Source of the DNA: Streptomyces spinoverrucosus
Lineage (GTDB): Bacteria; Actinomycetota; Actinomycetes; Streptomycetales; Streptomycetaceae
DNA length: 64,000 bases
Assembly: GCF_015712165.1 (NCBI RefSeq)
Contig: NZ_JADPZX010000001.1
Coordinates: forward strand, 7,211,501 to 7,275,500
Direction: 5' to 3'
Part shown: piece by piece, positions 35,701 to 43,700 of the stretch
How positions within the stretch are numbered: the first letter of the stretch is position 1
How the letters are laid out: each line of letters starts with the position of its first letter
Translations under genes and position numbers: made by a program
The notes under the pieces: model-generated
Databases searched by the model: none
Seen by the model: only the letters and a program-made list of their open reading frames with translations
What the model was told of the DNA's origin: nothing

Positions 35701-36328
35701 GGAGTTCCCCGACTCCGTGTTCCTGAACTACGTCCGTGCGGCGACTGGGAACCAGGACGCCGAGACCGTCCACATCGGACAGTTCCGCAAGGACCAGAGC
35801 ACATTGCGGGAGTCCGGGGAGCGCCAGGGGGACCAAGCGGTCTTCAAGGACCCCCGGTTTCCCCTGCGTGAATACGTAAAGAGCGAGTCGGGCAGCTTCG
35901 TCCCCCGATATGTGCAACGTGCCCTCGCCAAGCGGGACAAGAGGCCGGAGAAGCGCGGAATAACAGCCCCGGCTCCGCAGATGGCGGCGACTCCCGAGTC
36001 GATCATGGCCCATGTGCAGGGCGCTCCCACAGGCCCCAACGGAGAGAAACTGACCCCGTTCACGTCCACCACGAAAATAGACGCCAAGAACCTGACGAAT
36101 GCCCAAGGGGTGCGGCTCGGCGGTGAATACGGGCTCGTGACCATCGATCTGCTGCACGTGTCGCCCACCCAGATCTACGACCTCACTGGAGCCGTCGAGC
36201 AGGAGTTCTACGGGCTGGCGAATCCGGTGGCGTCGCAACGTCAGGCCCTACAGGATGTGGTACGGACCCAGGAGGTCCTGATTCACGGAACAATTCCGGC
36301 CGAGGCGATCAAACGGCTGGAGGATTGA
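29753..36328 (+). CDS. Giant DUF4157 effector with C-terminal ADP-ribosyltransferase-like module
   Basis: A 2191-residue protein overlapping the previous stop (GTGA). Order: basic N-terminus; DUF4157 domain (about 35-120) with HELLH (His110, Glu111, His114); a short ordered segment to about 280; a Pro/Glu/Ala-rich disordered stretch to about 1060; charged coiled coil (about 1060-1200); long amphipathic and hydrophobic helices (about 1200-1540); a second disordered Lys/Asp/Arg stretch; and a C-terminal region from about 1814. The last 130 residues carry PFTSTT (2102-2107) and QEVLIHGTIP with Glu2174, in the order of ADP-ribosyltransferase motifs; this is inference from pattern. GC falls in this end. 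The downstream gene is a candidate immunity gene. DUF4157 proteins are regular cargo of eCIS clusters. Confidence 0.88.
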   Translation: MSNGRTQDARAEQSAEARRRKRKERAAKSRTPEPKNIVSGAGQPLDPGVRRDLEERLGHDLGRVRLHTGRDAGQLTELLGADAVAVGQDVFFREGAFKPGTDEGRRLLAHELLHTVQNPHGLGALRAGRELGAVSLPQQSIEREAESAARDLVRNRQTPEVEEGQATPGWLRYATVDADRSRTEAIDPATLLDRLTNSVVRSLRSDPEDLSKRTRKQLARLPEELLDGVLTRLESRLLGSEHDRVLDFVDEIEAYDDFADDGLERDAHEAPALAPDLAEEVRAERERADRAAGERRAEERAPDVAPGPEKEQVPEEERVPEEGARGRTPQNRGEQGAAPEGEGAGSQEPASSAPASDGASGEKESAGSEAGQAGQEKGGQAGQKKEAGGQEATERQETPAASKEESAAKNRPGAAEAAVAGRQMKPQDKRGGQKPTGSPTVSGKDTQLPGAFSTLDGRRNQDLEGQEEETDDDPFGSGSESEVEVGGEEPSAWDIKLQPEDFLPKEDLDVSGVRTVDELDPSSSGSPSLPSFPAPPPTRADQVQAEREAEDAEEAAAETEPEPEEAAEDAESSAPETEGGPESDGAAGGLAVERAAAPPAVPATGARDPKSGDDPKAGPVAAQTTVQEAPNKAESKSEGGSEAKESAAKEEKGTAAAGDKAPAAPEKESQQAAGGQSAQSDAGAMESAGGGSGGAGATESAGAGSAGSAPAQEQRTEPEPRPAPEPRSEPEARTEPESGARTEAPAPAPKSAPAPAPAAGPAAAPKSAPESAPAPEQAPSAGTPRGGGGATGGGAGAAPAARGKGRKDSAPAPDLSGVSPEAGLATAAKLKPHKALQAMGGVGGAVDRSVGDEHKTLAAAPPSMERPAGAPQTLQGKPKADAPAQYSQDPAQQAQEPDRENAEVTGAKQPEGQIEAEKAEEPGGWDTFKMALGFGIGKVASWLGFEVDAQELAAKFAGLPTKDEALKQAQAGNAPGVQMQGAADQKAGEQSGHVDAKGQETVSTARDDSGRAMGEDQVYPNAPKEQLTAQVPGGQGGGGEGVGATGAGGAVPPEAASEVAEHERGPQFQAAFSDGQKGISEGRQAKDRDFRGAQAKHKQQVDAEIAANTQTQAGEREKAMGEVTAQREDWRTQQDEELRSLGDKKTDRHDQVRKDVEDQEKQTDDNVEKEKEGSDKKIKDEGEKAEREAEQKKDASVQESGNWITKAFEWIKQKVIEIKNAIVRVIRAARDAVVGFIRNFKETVERWINEARKNIVDAIKKFITDLIEFAKAMVRAVIELANRIRKFITDLIAAAIALVNRLAQALKQAITDLLNAIGRLLSSILDFLKKALLAAVEAVVAAVKAIMDFAAGLLSALGDFMLIAVDFLSDPGGWLSGAKNSAVDGAKNHLFREVKAAVKDWFQSKIEEILGIPRAILDKLIKGGITLERIVKETWDAIVPQLPLIIGEIVITKVIAKLIPGAGWVMAVIDAIRTAIGALGEILRAFGAVLDWLKAVRSGGAGILFAKAIAAGIVALLELAYEALLSGIGKYVAKVGRRLRGVAERLGKGKGEKPGGGKAAGAESSDDKGGTKKDQEGAARKPGLSTQPRAARPTTTAPESGKAKDSAPKMPRTPGDTKTPTTPVAKDKSGKPKDKDEKPDTRPTPTPKPKPKAEPRPKPKTEPDTPTKPQDDRRGQDRPRDDRDSTRPRGDDRTGPDRDSTRQKGDQDPTRSRDGGDGPQGRRPGQDADRDADRTKRRDPNRTNDKGAARPKSDRDDAPRRTKAKPEEGGGRRRRRGPDENGRGRPRTRNDRSGPGRPKSRSDKDRRKRDENSPESKDKRLAEIIARIRPKLEALLEKRTPELAFRGVLRAMRAWYRLTDLSAVGAEDFRVIATLNPQGLATTGEFETFALGEHEDKVVTEIREAIEGQVGSGQYQLKDIVELCTRIGDAILAKHRKAAAAQQSNQSQRQATKRKNSGRQTGPRLGELHWKPDRALLNDVVAREFPDSVFLNYVRAATGNQDAETVHIGQFRKDQSTLRESGERQGDQAVFKDPRFPLREYVKSESGSFVPRYVQRALAKRDKRPEKRGITAPAPQMAATPESIMAHVQGAPTGPNGEKLTPFTSTTKIDAKNLTNAQGVRLGGEYGLVTIDLLHVSPTQIYDLTGAVEQEFYGLANPVASQRQALQDVVRTQEVLIHGTIPAEAIKRLED

Positions 36329-36336
36329 GGGACACC

Positions 36337-37149
36337 ATGGGCTTCGACTCCTACCATTGGCAGGAATACTCCATTCCCGACCCACAACTCGCCGAACACC
36401 GCGAGAAACTGGCGTCCGGAATGGGGGGACCGGACGATTTCCTCGCCCTGCTGCACAGTGGCGATCCGGTGGCCGTAGGAGTGGCTCTCGACCAATACAA
36501 GCAGGCTGAGGCACTCACCAGGTTCGGCGGGTCCCATCCGTACGGTGAACAGGACAGTGCCGTGCGGGAGGTGGCCCGTCGGGTGCTGGCGGAGCCGCCC
36601 TACCCGATCGACGAGGAGGATGGGGACGAGCCGGGCCTCAACCACGCCAGTGCCCTGCTGGTGCTCGCCCATCTTGCCGCGGCCGACGACTGCGACCGCA
36701 TCGCCGGGATCGTGCGGACCCGGCCTTCCCCGTCGGTCATGAACGCCGCCGGGCAGGCGGCAGCGCGTGCGCTGATGGCCTCGGAGAGCCTCAGCGAAAA
36801 CCTGGTCGAGGCACTCGGCGCGGTCCTGCTCGACGAATCCGGGGGAACGCGGGATCGGCTCGACGCGTTGGGCGCCTTCCGGTACGTGCGGGACGAAAGG
36901 GTCGGCGAAATTCTTGAGCGCGCCGCGCATACACGTGACGAAAGGGTGCAGGCCGAAGTTGTCGCGGTTCTCGTGAATCACTTCCTGGCGACCCGTATGA
37001 ACGTCGTCGATGAGGTCACAGCCTCCTGGGAGCCGAATCCCTCCCGTATTCAGGAGCGCATTCTGCGTGCCCTGGAAGAGGCGAAACGCCACCTCGCCGG
37101 ACCCGAGGACTCGCCGTCCCAGACAGACCCCGGAATGGAAACAACATGA
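36337..37149 (+). CDS. Helical-repeat protein, candidate immunity to the toxin
   Basis: A 270-residue protein from ATG 36337 with GAGGG before it, starting 8 bp after the effector stop. It is all-helical with HEAT-like repeats (ASALLVLAHLAAADDCDRIAGI, MNAAGQAAARALMASESL, DRLDALGAFRYVRDERVGEIL, QAEVVAVLVNHFLATR). No catalytic motif or signal peptide is seen. Its GC is lower than the flanking structural genes, as is the effector end. That position and composition are those of an immunity or specificity partner. The role is inferred. Confidence 0.7.
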   Translation: MGFDSYHWQEYSIPDPQLAEHREKLASGMGGPDDFLALLHSGDPVAVGVALDQYKQAEALTRFGGSHPYGEQDSAVREVARRVLAEPPYPIDEEDGDEPGLNHASALLVLAHLAAADDCDRIAGIVRTRPSPSVMNAAGQAAARALMASESLSENLVEALGAVLLDESGGTRDRLDALGAFRYVRDERVGEILERAAHTRDERVQAEVVAVLVNHFLATRMNVVDEVTASWEPNPSRIQERILRALEEAKRHLAGPEDSPSQTDPGMETT

Positions 37150-37832
37150 CCCGCTACGCCGACATCCCCAAACCCATCCGCTCCGGCATCGTCGTCGTCA
37201 ACCCCGACACCGGCACCCCGCAGCGCATCATCGTGCTGCAGTTCAACCCGGACACCCTGGAGCGGAGCGTGGCGCCGCAGTCCGCCGGGGACAGTGGTGA
37301 CGGCGGTGGTGGTGGCGCCGGGAACGGGGACCGGAACGAGGCGCTTCGGCTCAAGGGGCCCGCGCAGGAGACCTGGAAGTTCACCGCCGAGATCGACGCC
37401 ACCGACCAGTTCGAGATCGCCGCGCCCGACGGGATCCATCCGCAGCTGGCGACGCTGGAGATGCTCGTCCAGCCGACCACCGCCCAGCTGCGCGCGGCGA
37501 GCCGGCTGGCGGAGAAGGGGACCATCGAGATCAGCCCGATCGAGATGCCGCTGACGTTGTTCACCTGGGGGAGCAAGCGGGTCATGCCCGTGCGGCTGAC
37601 CGAGCTCTCCATCAACGAGTCCGCCTTCGACGTGAACCTCAATCCCATCCGCGCCTCGCTCAGCATCGGCATGAAGATCCTCACGGTCAGCGACCTGCCC
37701 GCCGGGCACCGCGGCGCCGACCTGTACATGGCGCACCTCGCGCAGAAGGAACAGCTCGCCGCCGCCGCGCGCGGCGGCAGTGCCGGGGCCCTCGGGCTGG
37801 GCGGCAGCGGCGTACTGAGTGGAAGGGGCTGA
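37146..37832 (+). CDS. CIS tube protein (Afp7 N-terminal domain-like)
   Basis: A 228-residue protein whose ATG overlaps the previous stop. It begins MTRYADIPKPIRSGIVVV and has the family pattern RIIVLQFNPDTLERS, a Gly-rich loop, LKGPAQETWKFTAEIDATDQ, ATLEMLVQPTTAQLRAAS and FTWGSKRVMPVRLTELSINESAFDVNLNPIRASLSIGMKIL. It matches the tube-initiating domain of Afp7/Pvc7, but lacks the LysM part, which is encoded by the next gene. It probably links tube and baseplate hub. Confidence 0.88.
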   Translation: MTRYADIPKPIRSGIVVVNPDTGTPQRIIVLQFNPDTLERSVAPQSAGDSGDGGGGGAGNGDRNEALRLKGPAQETWKFTAEIDATDQFEIAAPDGIHPQLATLEMLVQPTTAQLRAASRLAEKGTIEISPIEMPLTLFTWGSKRVMPVRLTELSINESAFDVNLNPIRASLSIGMKILTVSDLPAGHRGADLYMAHLAQKEQLAAAARGGSAGALGLGGSGVLSGRG

Positions 37833-37839
37833 ACCCAGC

Positions 37840-38217
37840 ATGACCGGCATCGAACCTTACGAGAACGCCTTCGACTCCGTACCGGGCGCCCACCCCTACC
37901 CCCGTACCAGCCGCTACCACGACGCGGAGATCGGCATCCACCGGCAGGCCGACGGGACCGAGGTCCGGTACACCAAGCGGCGGTTGCTGCCCCCGCTCCC
38001 TGCGCTCGACGACGACCAGGAGACGCAGCAGCACACCGTCGCCGCCGGCGACCGGCCCGACCTCCTCGCCCAGCGGTACTTCGGCGACCCCGGCCAGTGG
38101 TGGCAGATCGCCGACGCCAACCCGGTACTCGATCCACGCGAGTTGACGGACGAGGCCGGACGGGTCGTCGACATACCGAGCGCCGGCGGCTTCCCGCGGG
38201 GGGACCGGCGTGTTTGA
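37840..38217 (+). CDS. LysM domain protein of the baseplate hub
   Basis: A 125-residue protein from ATG 37840 with GGAAGGGG upstream. The first half is Tyr/Arg-rich (HPYPRTSRYHDAEIGIHR). The LysM-like domain is at the end: HTVAAGDRPDLLAQRYFGD, QWWQIADANPVLDPRELTDEAGRVVDIP. In Afp7-type proteins this domain is fused to the tube protein; here it is separate. Such LysM domains sit in the hub of contractile tails rather than binding peptidoglycan. Confidence 0.85.
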   Translation: MTGIEPYENAFDSVPGAHPYPRTSRYHDAEIGIHRQADGTEVRYTKRRLLPPLPALDDDQETQQHTVAAGDRPDLLAQRYFGDPGQWWQIADANPVLDPRELTDEAGRVVDIPSAGGFPRGDRRV

Positions 38218-39349
38218 CATGCCCGTGGGGCAGGGCCCCGTCCACATCACGCTCCAGATGGGGCCGCAGCTCGTCCGGCCCGTCCCGGCCGAGGTCACCG
38301 AGGCCCTGCTGTCCGCCCAGATCACCGCCACGGCGGGGGAGCGCAGCGGTTTCCAGCTGGCCTTCGACATGACCAAGAACGGCATCATCAGTCGGCGGCT
38401 GCTCCCCGAGGGCTTCTTCGACCCCAAGACCCGCCTCGTCGTCACCGTCACCGTCAAGGGCACCACCGAGGTGCTCTTCGACGGACTGGTCGTACGACAG
38501 GAGGTCGGCGCCAGCAACCAGCCCGGCCACTCCACCCTCACCGTCACCGGCGAGGACCTCACGCTCCTGATGGACCTGGAGGAGCGCACCGCCCGCTACC
38601 CCAACCTGCCGCCCTCCGAGCGGGTCCTGGCCATTCTGCGCCGCTACTCCGACTACGGCATCCGGCCCGACGTGTACACGGAGAAGGTGGCCCAGCCGCC
38701 GCACCAGGACCTCCGCGTGCACTACCAGACCGGCACCGACCTGCAGTACGTCACCGAGCTGGCGCACGCCAACGGGTACACCTTCTACCTCGAACCCGGC
38801 CCCACCCCCGGCCAGTCGTCCGCCCGCTGGGGCCCCGAGGTCCGGCTCGGCATCCGCCAGCACGCCCTCAACGTCAACCTGGACGCCAACTCCACCGTCG
38901 ACCAGCTGACGTTCGCCTACGACGGCACCGCCCGCGAGGAACCGCAGGCCCGCTGGCAGGACCCGGACACGAGGCTGTCCACCCTGCTGCCGCAGCCGCC
39001 GATCAGCCCACTGCGCCCGCCCCTCGGCAAACGCCCCACCCCGGCCCTCAAGCGCCGCACCCTGTCCGGCACCGCCAAGCAGCAACGCGGGCAGGCCGAG
39101 GCCGAGCTGCTCGCCCGGGCCGCGATCTCCGCCGACGTCGTCTCCGGCTCCGGCTCGCTCGACGTCAACCGGCACGGCTACATCCTGCAGCCCCGCCAGC
39201 TCGTCGGCGTGCGCGGCGCGGGACGGGCGTACGACGGCGACTACTACGTCAAGTCCGTGACGCACAACCTGCGGCCGGGCTCGTTCCAGCAGAACTTCAC
39301 GCTCTCCCGAGAAGGCCTCGAGGCGCGAAGCGACTACGTCAGGCCCTAA
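38210..39349 (+). CDS. Baseplate hub protein (gp27 / phage late control D-like)
   Basis: A 379-residue protein from GTG 38210 with GGGGGGA; ATG 38219 is possible. The gp27-type architecture is visible: RPVPAEVTEALLSAQITATAGERSGFQLAF, TRLVVTVTVKGTTEVLFDGLVV, HSTLTVTGEDLTLLMDLEERTARYPNLPP, DLQYVTELAHANGYTFYLEPG. It forms the trimeric hub to which the spike is bound. The spike is a separate gene here, unlike fused VgrG or Afp8. Confidence 0.9.
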   Translation: MFDMPVGQGPVHITLQMGPQLVRPVPAEVTEALLSAQITATAGERSGFQLAFDMTKNGIISRRLLPEGFFDPKTRLVVTVTVKGTTEVLFDGLVVRQEVGASNQPGHSTLTVTGEDLTLLMDLEERTARYPNLPPSERVLAILRRYSDYGIRPDVYTEKVAQPPHQDLRVHYQTGTDLQYVTELAHANGYTFYLEPGPTPGQSSARWGPEVRLGIRQHALNVNLDANSTVDQLTFAYDGTAREEPQARWQDPDTRLSTLLPQPPISPLRPPLGKRPTPALKRRTLSGTAKQQRGQAEAELLARAAISADVVSGSGSLDVNRHGYILQPRQLVGVRGAGRAYDGDYYVKSVTHNLRPGSFQQNFTLSREGLEARSDYVRP

Positions 39350-39370
39350 CACCACCAGGAGCACCCCAGC

Positions 39371-39907
39371 ATGGCGGCACCCAGCAATCGCTACCTCGGC
39401 AAGTACCGCGGCCGGGTCGTGGACAACAACGACCCGCTGCGCATCGGCCGTATCACCGTCGAGGTCCCGGACGTCCTCGGCGACGAGCCGTCGACGTGGG
39501 CGCTGCCCTGCCTGCCGTTCACCGGGCCCGAGTCGGGACAGTTCGTCGTACCGCCGCCCGGGACGGGTGTGTGGGTGGAGTTCGAGCAGGGCGATCCGAG
39601 CTTCCCGGTGTGGACCGGGTGCTGGTGGGGCGCCGCCGAGGAGTTGCCGCCCGACGCCCGCAGGGAGTTGCGGGCGAACGTGCCGAACAAGCCGGTCGTC
39701 GTCCAGACGCCGCTCGCGCACAAGCTCGTCATGAGCGACACGCCCGGCGCCGAGGAGGGGATCCTGCTCCAGGCCAAGGGCGGCGCGTACATCCGTATCA
39801 CCGAGGAAGCAGTGGTCATCGCGACCGGCGCGGGCGCCCAGGTGGTGCTGCGCGGACGTGAAGTGACCATCAACGAGGGCCAGTTGACCGTGCTCTCGAA
39901 GCGCTAG
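39371..39907 (+). CDS. Baseplate spike protein (gp5/gpV OB-fold)
   Basis: A 178-residue protein starting MAAPSNRYLGKYRGRVVDNNDPLRIGRITVEVPDVLG, the OB-fold of gp5 and baseplate assembly protein V. The middle PPPGTGVWVEFEQGDPSFPVWTGCWWG and the C-terminal beta strands (AKGGAYIRITEEAVVIATGAGAQVVLRGREVTINEG) resemble a short triple-stranded beta-helix needle. It should sit under the hub and carry the PAAR-like tip encoded next. Confidence 0.92.
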   Translation: MAAPSNRYLGKYRGRVVDNNDPLRIGRITVEVPDVLGDEPSTWALPCLPFTGPESGQFVVPPPGTGVWVEFEQGDPSFPVWTGCWWGAAEELPPDARRELRANVPNKPVVVQTPLAHKLVMSDTPGAEEGILLQAKGGAYIRITEEAVVIATGAGAQVVLRGREVTINEGQLTVLSKR

Positions 39908-39930
39908 CAGAAGACGGGGGACGATTCGAA

Positions 39931-40275
39931 GTGTCCGGGACAACCGGGGGGCTGCTCGGCGCCGCCGCCGTGATCAGCTGCCCGCACGGCGGCCGAGCCA
40001 CCGCCGCAACCACACCTGACGGAACCGTGTTCATCGACGGAAGTCCGGTGGCCACGGCCGCGCACAGCTACGTCGTCACCGGCTGCCCGCACACCGTCGA
40101 CCGGGTGCCCATGCCGTGCGTCGCGGTGCGCTGGACCGGCTCCGACACCGGCGTCACCGTCGACGGCGCGCCCGTACTGCTCGACACCTCCACGGCCCAG
40201 TGCTTCACGGCGGCCCTCGTCCCCCAGGGACCACCCGTCGTCCAGGCCGTGCAGCGAAAGGTCACCGTCCGATGA
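39931..40275 (+). CDS. PAAR-like spike tip protein
   Basis: A 114-residue protein from GTG 39931 with GGGGGA. It has the Cys/His pattern of metal-bound tips: ISCPHGG at the start, GCPHTVDRVPMPCVAVRW in the middle and a later C (QCFTAAL). Short Gly-rich beta strands (TPDGTVFIDGSPVATA, VTVDGAPVLL) fill the rest. Its place after the spike supports a tip role. The sequence is divergent from canonical PAAR motifs, so the family label is moderately sure. Confidence 0.75.
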   Translation: MSGTTGGLLGAAAVISCPHGGRATAATTPDGTVFIDGSPVATAAHSYVVTGCPHTVDRVPMPCVAVRWTGSDTGVTVDGAPVLLDTSTAQCFTAALVPQGPPVVQAVQRKVTVR

Positions 40276-40330
40276 GCCACCCCACGAGCCACCCCACGAG
40301 CCCCGCCCGAGCCACCCTGCGAGCCGCCCG

Positions 40331-40717
40331 ATGAGCCCCCGTACCCGCCCCCGCACCGACATAGCCTTCCCCTTCCGCCCCGACCGCCGCGGCCGCACCG
40401 CCCACGCCACCCCCGCCGAACACATCCACGACCTGATCGAGCAGCTCCTCTTCACCAGCCCCGGCGAACGCGTCATGCGCCCCGACTTCGGCTGCGGCCT
40501 GCTCGACCTGGTCTTCGCCCCCAACAGCCCGGAGCTGATCCACACCCTGGAGCTCTCCGTCCAGGCCTCGCTCCAGCGCTGGCTCGGCGACCTCATCGAC
40601 GTGGAGGCCCTCGACGTGACCAGCGAGGACCACGTGGTCCGCGTCCACCTCGCCTACGCCGTCCGCGCCACCGGCGCCCGACGCGAGGACGTCTTCGAAG
40701 GGAGGGCCGCCGCATGA
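40331..40717 (+). CDS. Baseplate wedge protein gp25 (GPW/Afp9-like)
   Basis: A 128-residue protein beginning MSPRTRPRTDIAFPFRPDRRG. The diagnostic gp25 motif is present: HIHDLIEQLLFTSPGERVMRPDFGCGLLDLVFAPNS, with the conserved LLFTSPGERVMRPDFGCGL core. In T4 and Afp, this protein nucleates sheath assembly on the baseplate. The intervening 40272-40334 holds a 20-codon ATG-TGA mini frame with ATGA junctions at both ends, which may serve as a translational bridge. Confidence 0.93.
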   Translation: MSPRTRPRTDIAFPFRPDRRGRTAHATPAEHIHDLIEQLLFTSPGERVMRPDFGCGLLDLVFAPNSPELIHTLELSVQASLQRWLGDLIDVEALDVTSEDHVVRVHLAYAVRATGARREDVFEGRAAA

Positions 40718-43700
40718 CGAGCACGACCACGTCCCGCCGCTCCAAGGTGCGCGCCGCCCAGCTGGGCGGCATCGACTCCGTCGAGGTCAGCGACGACGGG
40801 CTGCTGCTCACGGTCACCTTCCTCGGCAAGGCCCCGCACGGCCTCACACCCGAGAACGTCCGCGTCGACGGCGGCCGCCGCATCACCGACATCACGGCCG
40901 TCGACGTCAGCGTCGAACGCGAGGACGACCCGGAGCTCGACGACCGCCTCTACGTCACCCTCGACCGGGCGGGCGACACCTCCCGCTACCGCCTCTCCCT
41001 CGTCGAGACCGACCCGTACGGCCGCCCCGGCACCGAACCCTTCCGCGGCTTCGATCAGCGCTACCACAGCGCGACCTTCCTGTTCCGGCCAGACTGCCCG
41101 ACTCCCTTCGACTGCGAGGACGGGCACGACGAGCGGCCGGAGTTCCCGGACGCCCCGGTCGTCGACTACACCGCGCGCGACTACGACACCATCCGCAAGC
41201 TGCTGCTGGACCGGCTCGCCCTCACCACCCCCGACTGGCGCGAACGCAACCCCGCCGACCTCGGCACCACCCTCGTCGAGCTACTCGCGTACACCGGCGA
41301 CCAGATCAGCTACCAGCAGGACGCGGTGGCGACGGAGGCGTACTTGGACACGGCCCGCCGCCGGGTCTCCGTACGCCGTCACGTCCGGCTCATCGACTAC
41401 GCGATGCACGACGGCTGCACCGCCCGGGCCTACGTCACCGTCGAGACCGCCGGTGACCACACGCTCGCCCCCGGCACGTACCGGTTCGCCTCCGTCGACG
41501 TGCGCACCCTCGACCCGCACGACCGCCCCGAGCCGGGCACCGTCATCGAGGACGGCGACCTCGCCGACCTCGACGAGCGGGGCTCGGTCGAGGTGTTCGA
41601 ACCGGTCGTCGCCGCCGACCCCCTGGACCTGCGGGTCGCGCACAACGCGATCCGGCTGTGGACGTGGGGCGGCGAAGTGTGCGACCTGCCCAAGGGCGCC
41701 ACGTCGGCGACCCTGCGCGACGCGTGGGTGGACCCGGAGACCTGCCGGGACCGCCGCCTCGACCTGCGGCCGGGCGACCTGCTCGTCCTGGAGGAGGTCA
41801 AGGGCCCGCGCACCGGCACCCCCGGCGACGCCGACCCCGGCCACCGTCAGGCGGTCCGCCTCACCTCCGTCACCCCGGCCGTCGACCGCATCGAGGACCA
41901 GCCGGTCCTGGAGGTCACCTGGGCCGCGGAGGACGCCCTGCGCCGCCCGTTCTGCCTCGCCACCCGGGGCGGCCGGGACTGTCTGCCGGTCGAGGACGTC
42001 ACCCTCGCCCGCGGCAACGTCGTCCTCGTCGACCACGGCCGCACCCTGCCCGCCCCGGAGACGGTCACCGTGCCGCCGGAGCCCGCCGTCGTCGCCCCCT
42101 GCGACCCGCCCGCCTTCGGCTGCGTCGACCGCACCGAGGGCAACGCGCCCGCGCGGCTCATCAACGCCCTGACCGACAAGGCGGAGTCGGGCGAGGCCCT
42201 CGGCGCCGACGACGTCCGCGAACTCTTCGAGATCGTCGGCCTCGCCGCCACCACCCGCGCCGGTCTCGGCCTGGAAAGCGCGGGCCAGCGGCACGAGAAG
42301 GTCGTGCCCGGGACGGCGTACGCCCAGGCCGCCGCCCTGCGGACGCTGCTCGCGCAGTCCGTCTACCCCGGCATCCGGCCCCGCTTCCGGCCCGTCCTCG
42401 GCCGTGCGCCCGTCGCCCAGGCGGTGCCGTTCCCCGACCCCGGGGCCGTGGCCGCCGGGCAGGCCGAGCGGATCGCGGCGATCCCGGGCCGGATCCGGCA
42501 GCGGCTCGTCGAGCTGTGGCGCAGCGCCCGCGACCGCGACGGCCTCGGCGACCAGGAGATCTCCGAACTCGCCGTCGTCTTCGGCCTGAAGACCCTGGAG
42601 CGCCTCGAACTCCGCCTGCACCCCGTCCGCGCCCTGCGCGAACTGCTGCACCGCAGCGACCAGTTGCTCGACGCCAAGCTCCGCCGCGTCGAGGTCCTCG
42701 CCGCCCGCGCTCGCGCGGGCACGGTCCTCGACGGGCACATCGCGTGGGAGATCGCGCACAGCTGGGGCCCGGCGTACGCGGCCGGACTGCACCCCGACGA
42801 GCCCGTGCTGCGCGGCCCGGCGACCGCGGCCCTCACCCAGGACCCGCGAAGCGCCCTGCCCGCCGTACGCGTCGAAGCGCACGACGACACCTGGGAGCCG
42901 CGCCGCGACCTGCTCGCGAGCAGCCCCCGCGACCGCCACTTCGTGGGCGAACTGGAGGACGACGGCCGCCTGTCCCTGCGCTTCGGCGACGGCCGGCACG
43001 GCGCCCGCCCCACCCCCGGCGACCGGCTGCGCATCCACTACCGCCTCGGCGGCGGCAGCGCGGGCAACGTCGGCGCGGAGGCCATCAACCACCTCGTCGT
43101 CACCGCCGACTGCGAGGCCCCGCCCGCCGCCGTGGTCCGCAACCCGCTGCCCGCCACCGGCGGCACCGAACCCGAACCCGTCGAGCAGGTACGCCAGCTG
43201 GCCCCGCTCGACCTGCGCCGCACCCGCCTGCGCGCGGTCACCGCCGACGACTATGCCGCCCTCGCCGCCGCCCTGCCCTCAGTGCAGCGCGCCGCCGCCG
43301 AGCTGCGCTGGACCGGCAGCGTCCAGGAGGCGCACATCGCGATCGACGCGTACGGCGACGGCACCCCGTCGCCCGAGCTGCTCGCGTCGGTGACGCAGGC
43401 CCTGGAGCCGTACCGGCGCATCGGCCACGACCTCGTCGTCGGCCCCGCCCGTCCGGTGCCGCTCGACATCGAACTGACCGTGTGCGCCGCGCCCGGCCAC
43501 CAGCACGGTCAGATCCTCGCCGAGCTGTACCGGGTGCTCGGCGCCGGCCGGGGCGGCTTCTTCCACCCCGACGCGCTGACCTTCGGCGAACCGGTCCGGC
43601 TGAGCCGGCTGGTCGCCGTCGCCGCGGCCGTCCCGGGCGTGGAGAGCGTGCAGGTCACGCGGCTGCGGCGGCTGTTCGAGCAGGACCGAGGAGAGAGGGA

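Noticed and set aside
36337..37149. Structural tail role for the helical-repeat protein
   Set aside because: No tail family resembles it, and its base composition follows the toxin end and not the structural genes; the immunity reading is preferred though unproven.
40272..40334. A separate small gene between tip and gp25
   Set aside because: Only 20 codons of low complexity; kept as a coupling observation and not as a CDS.
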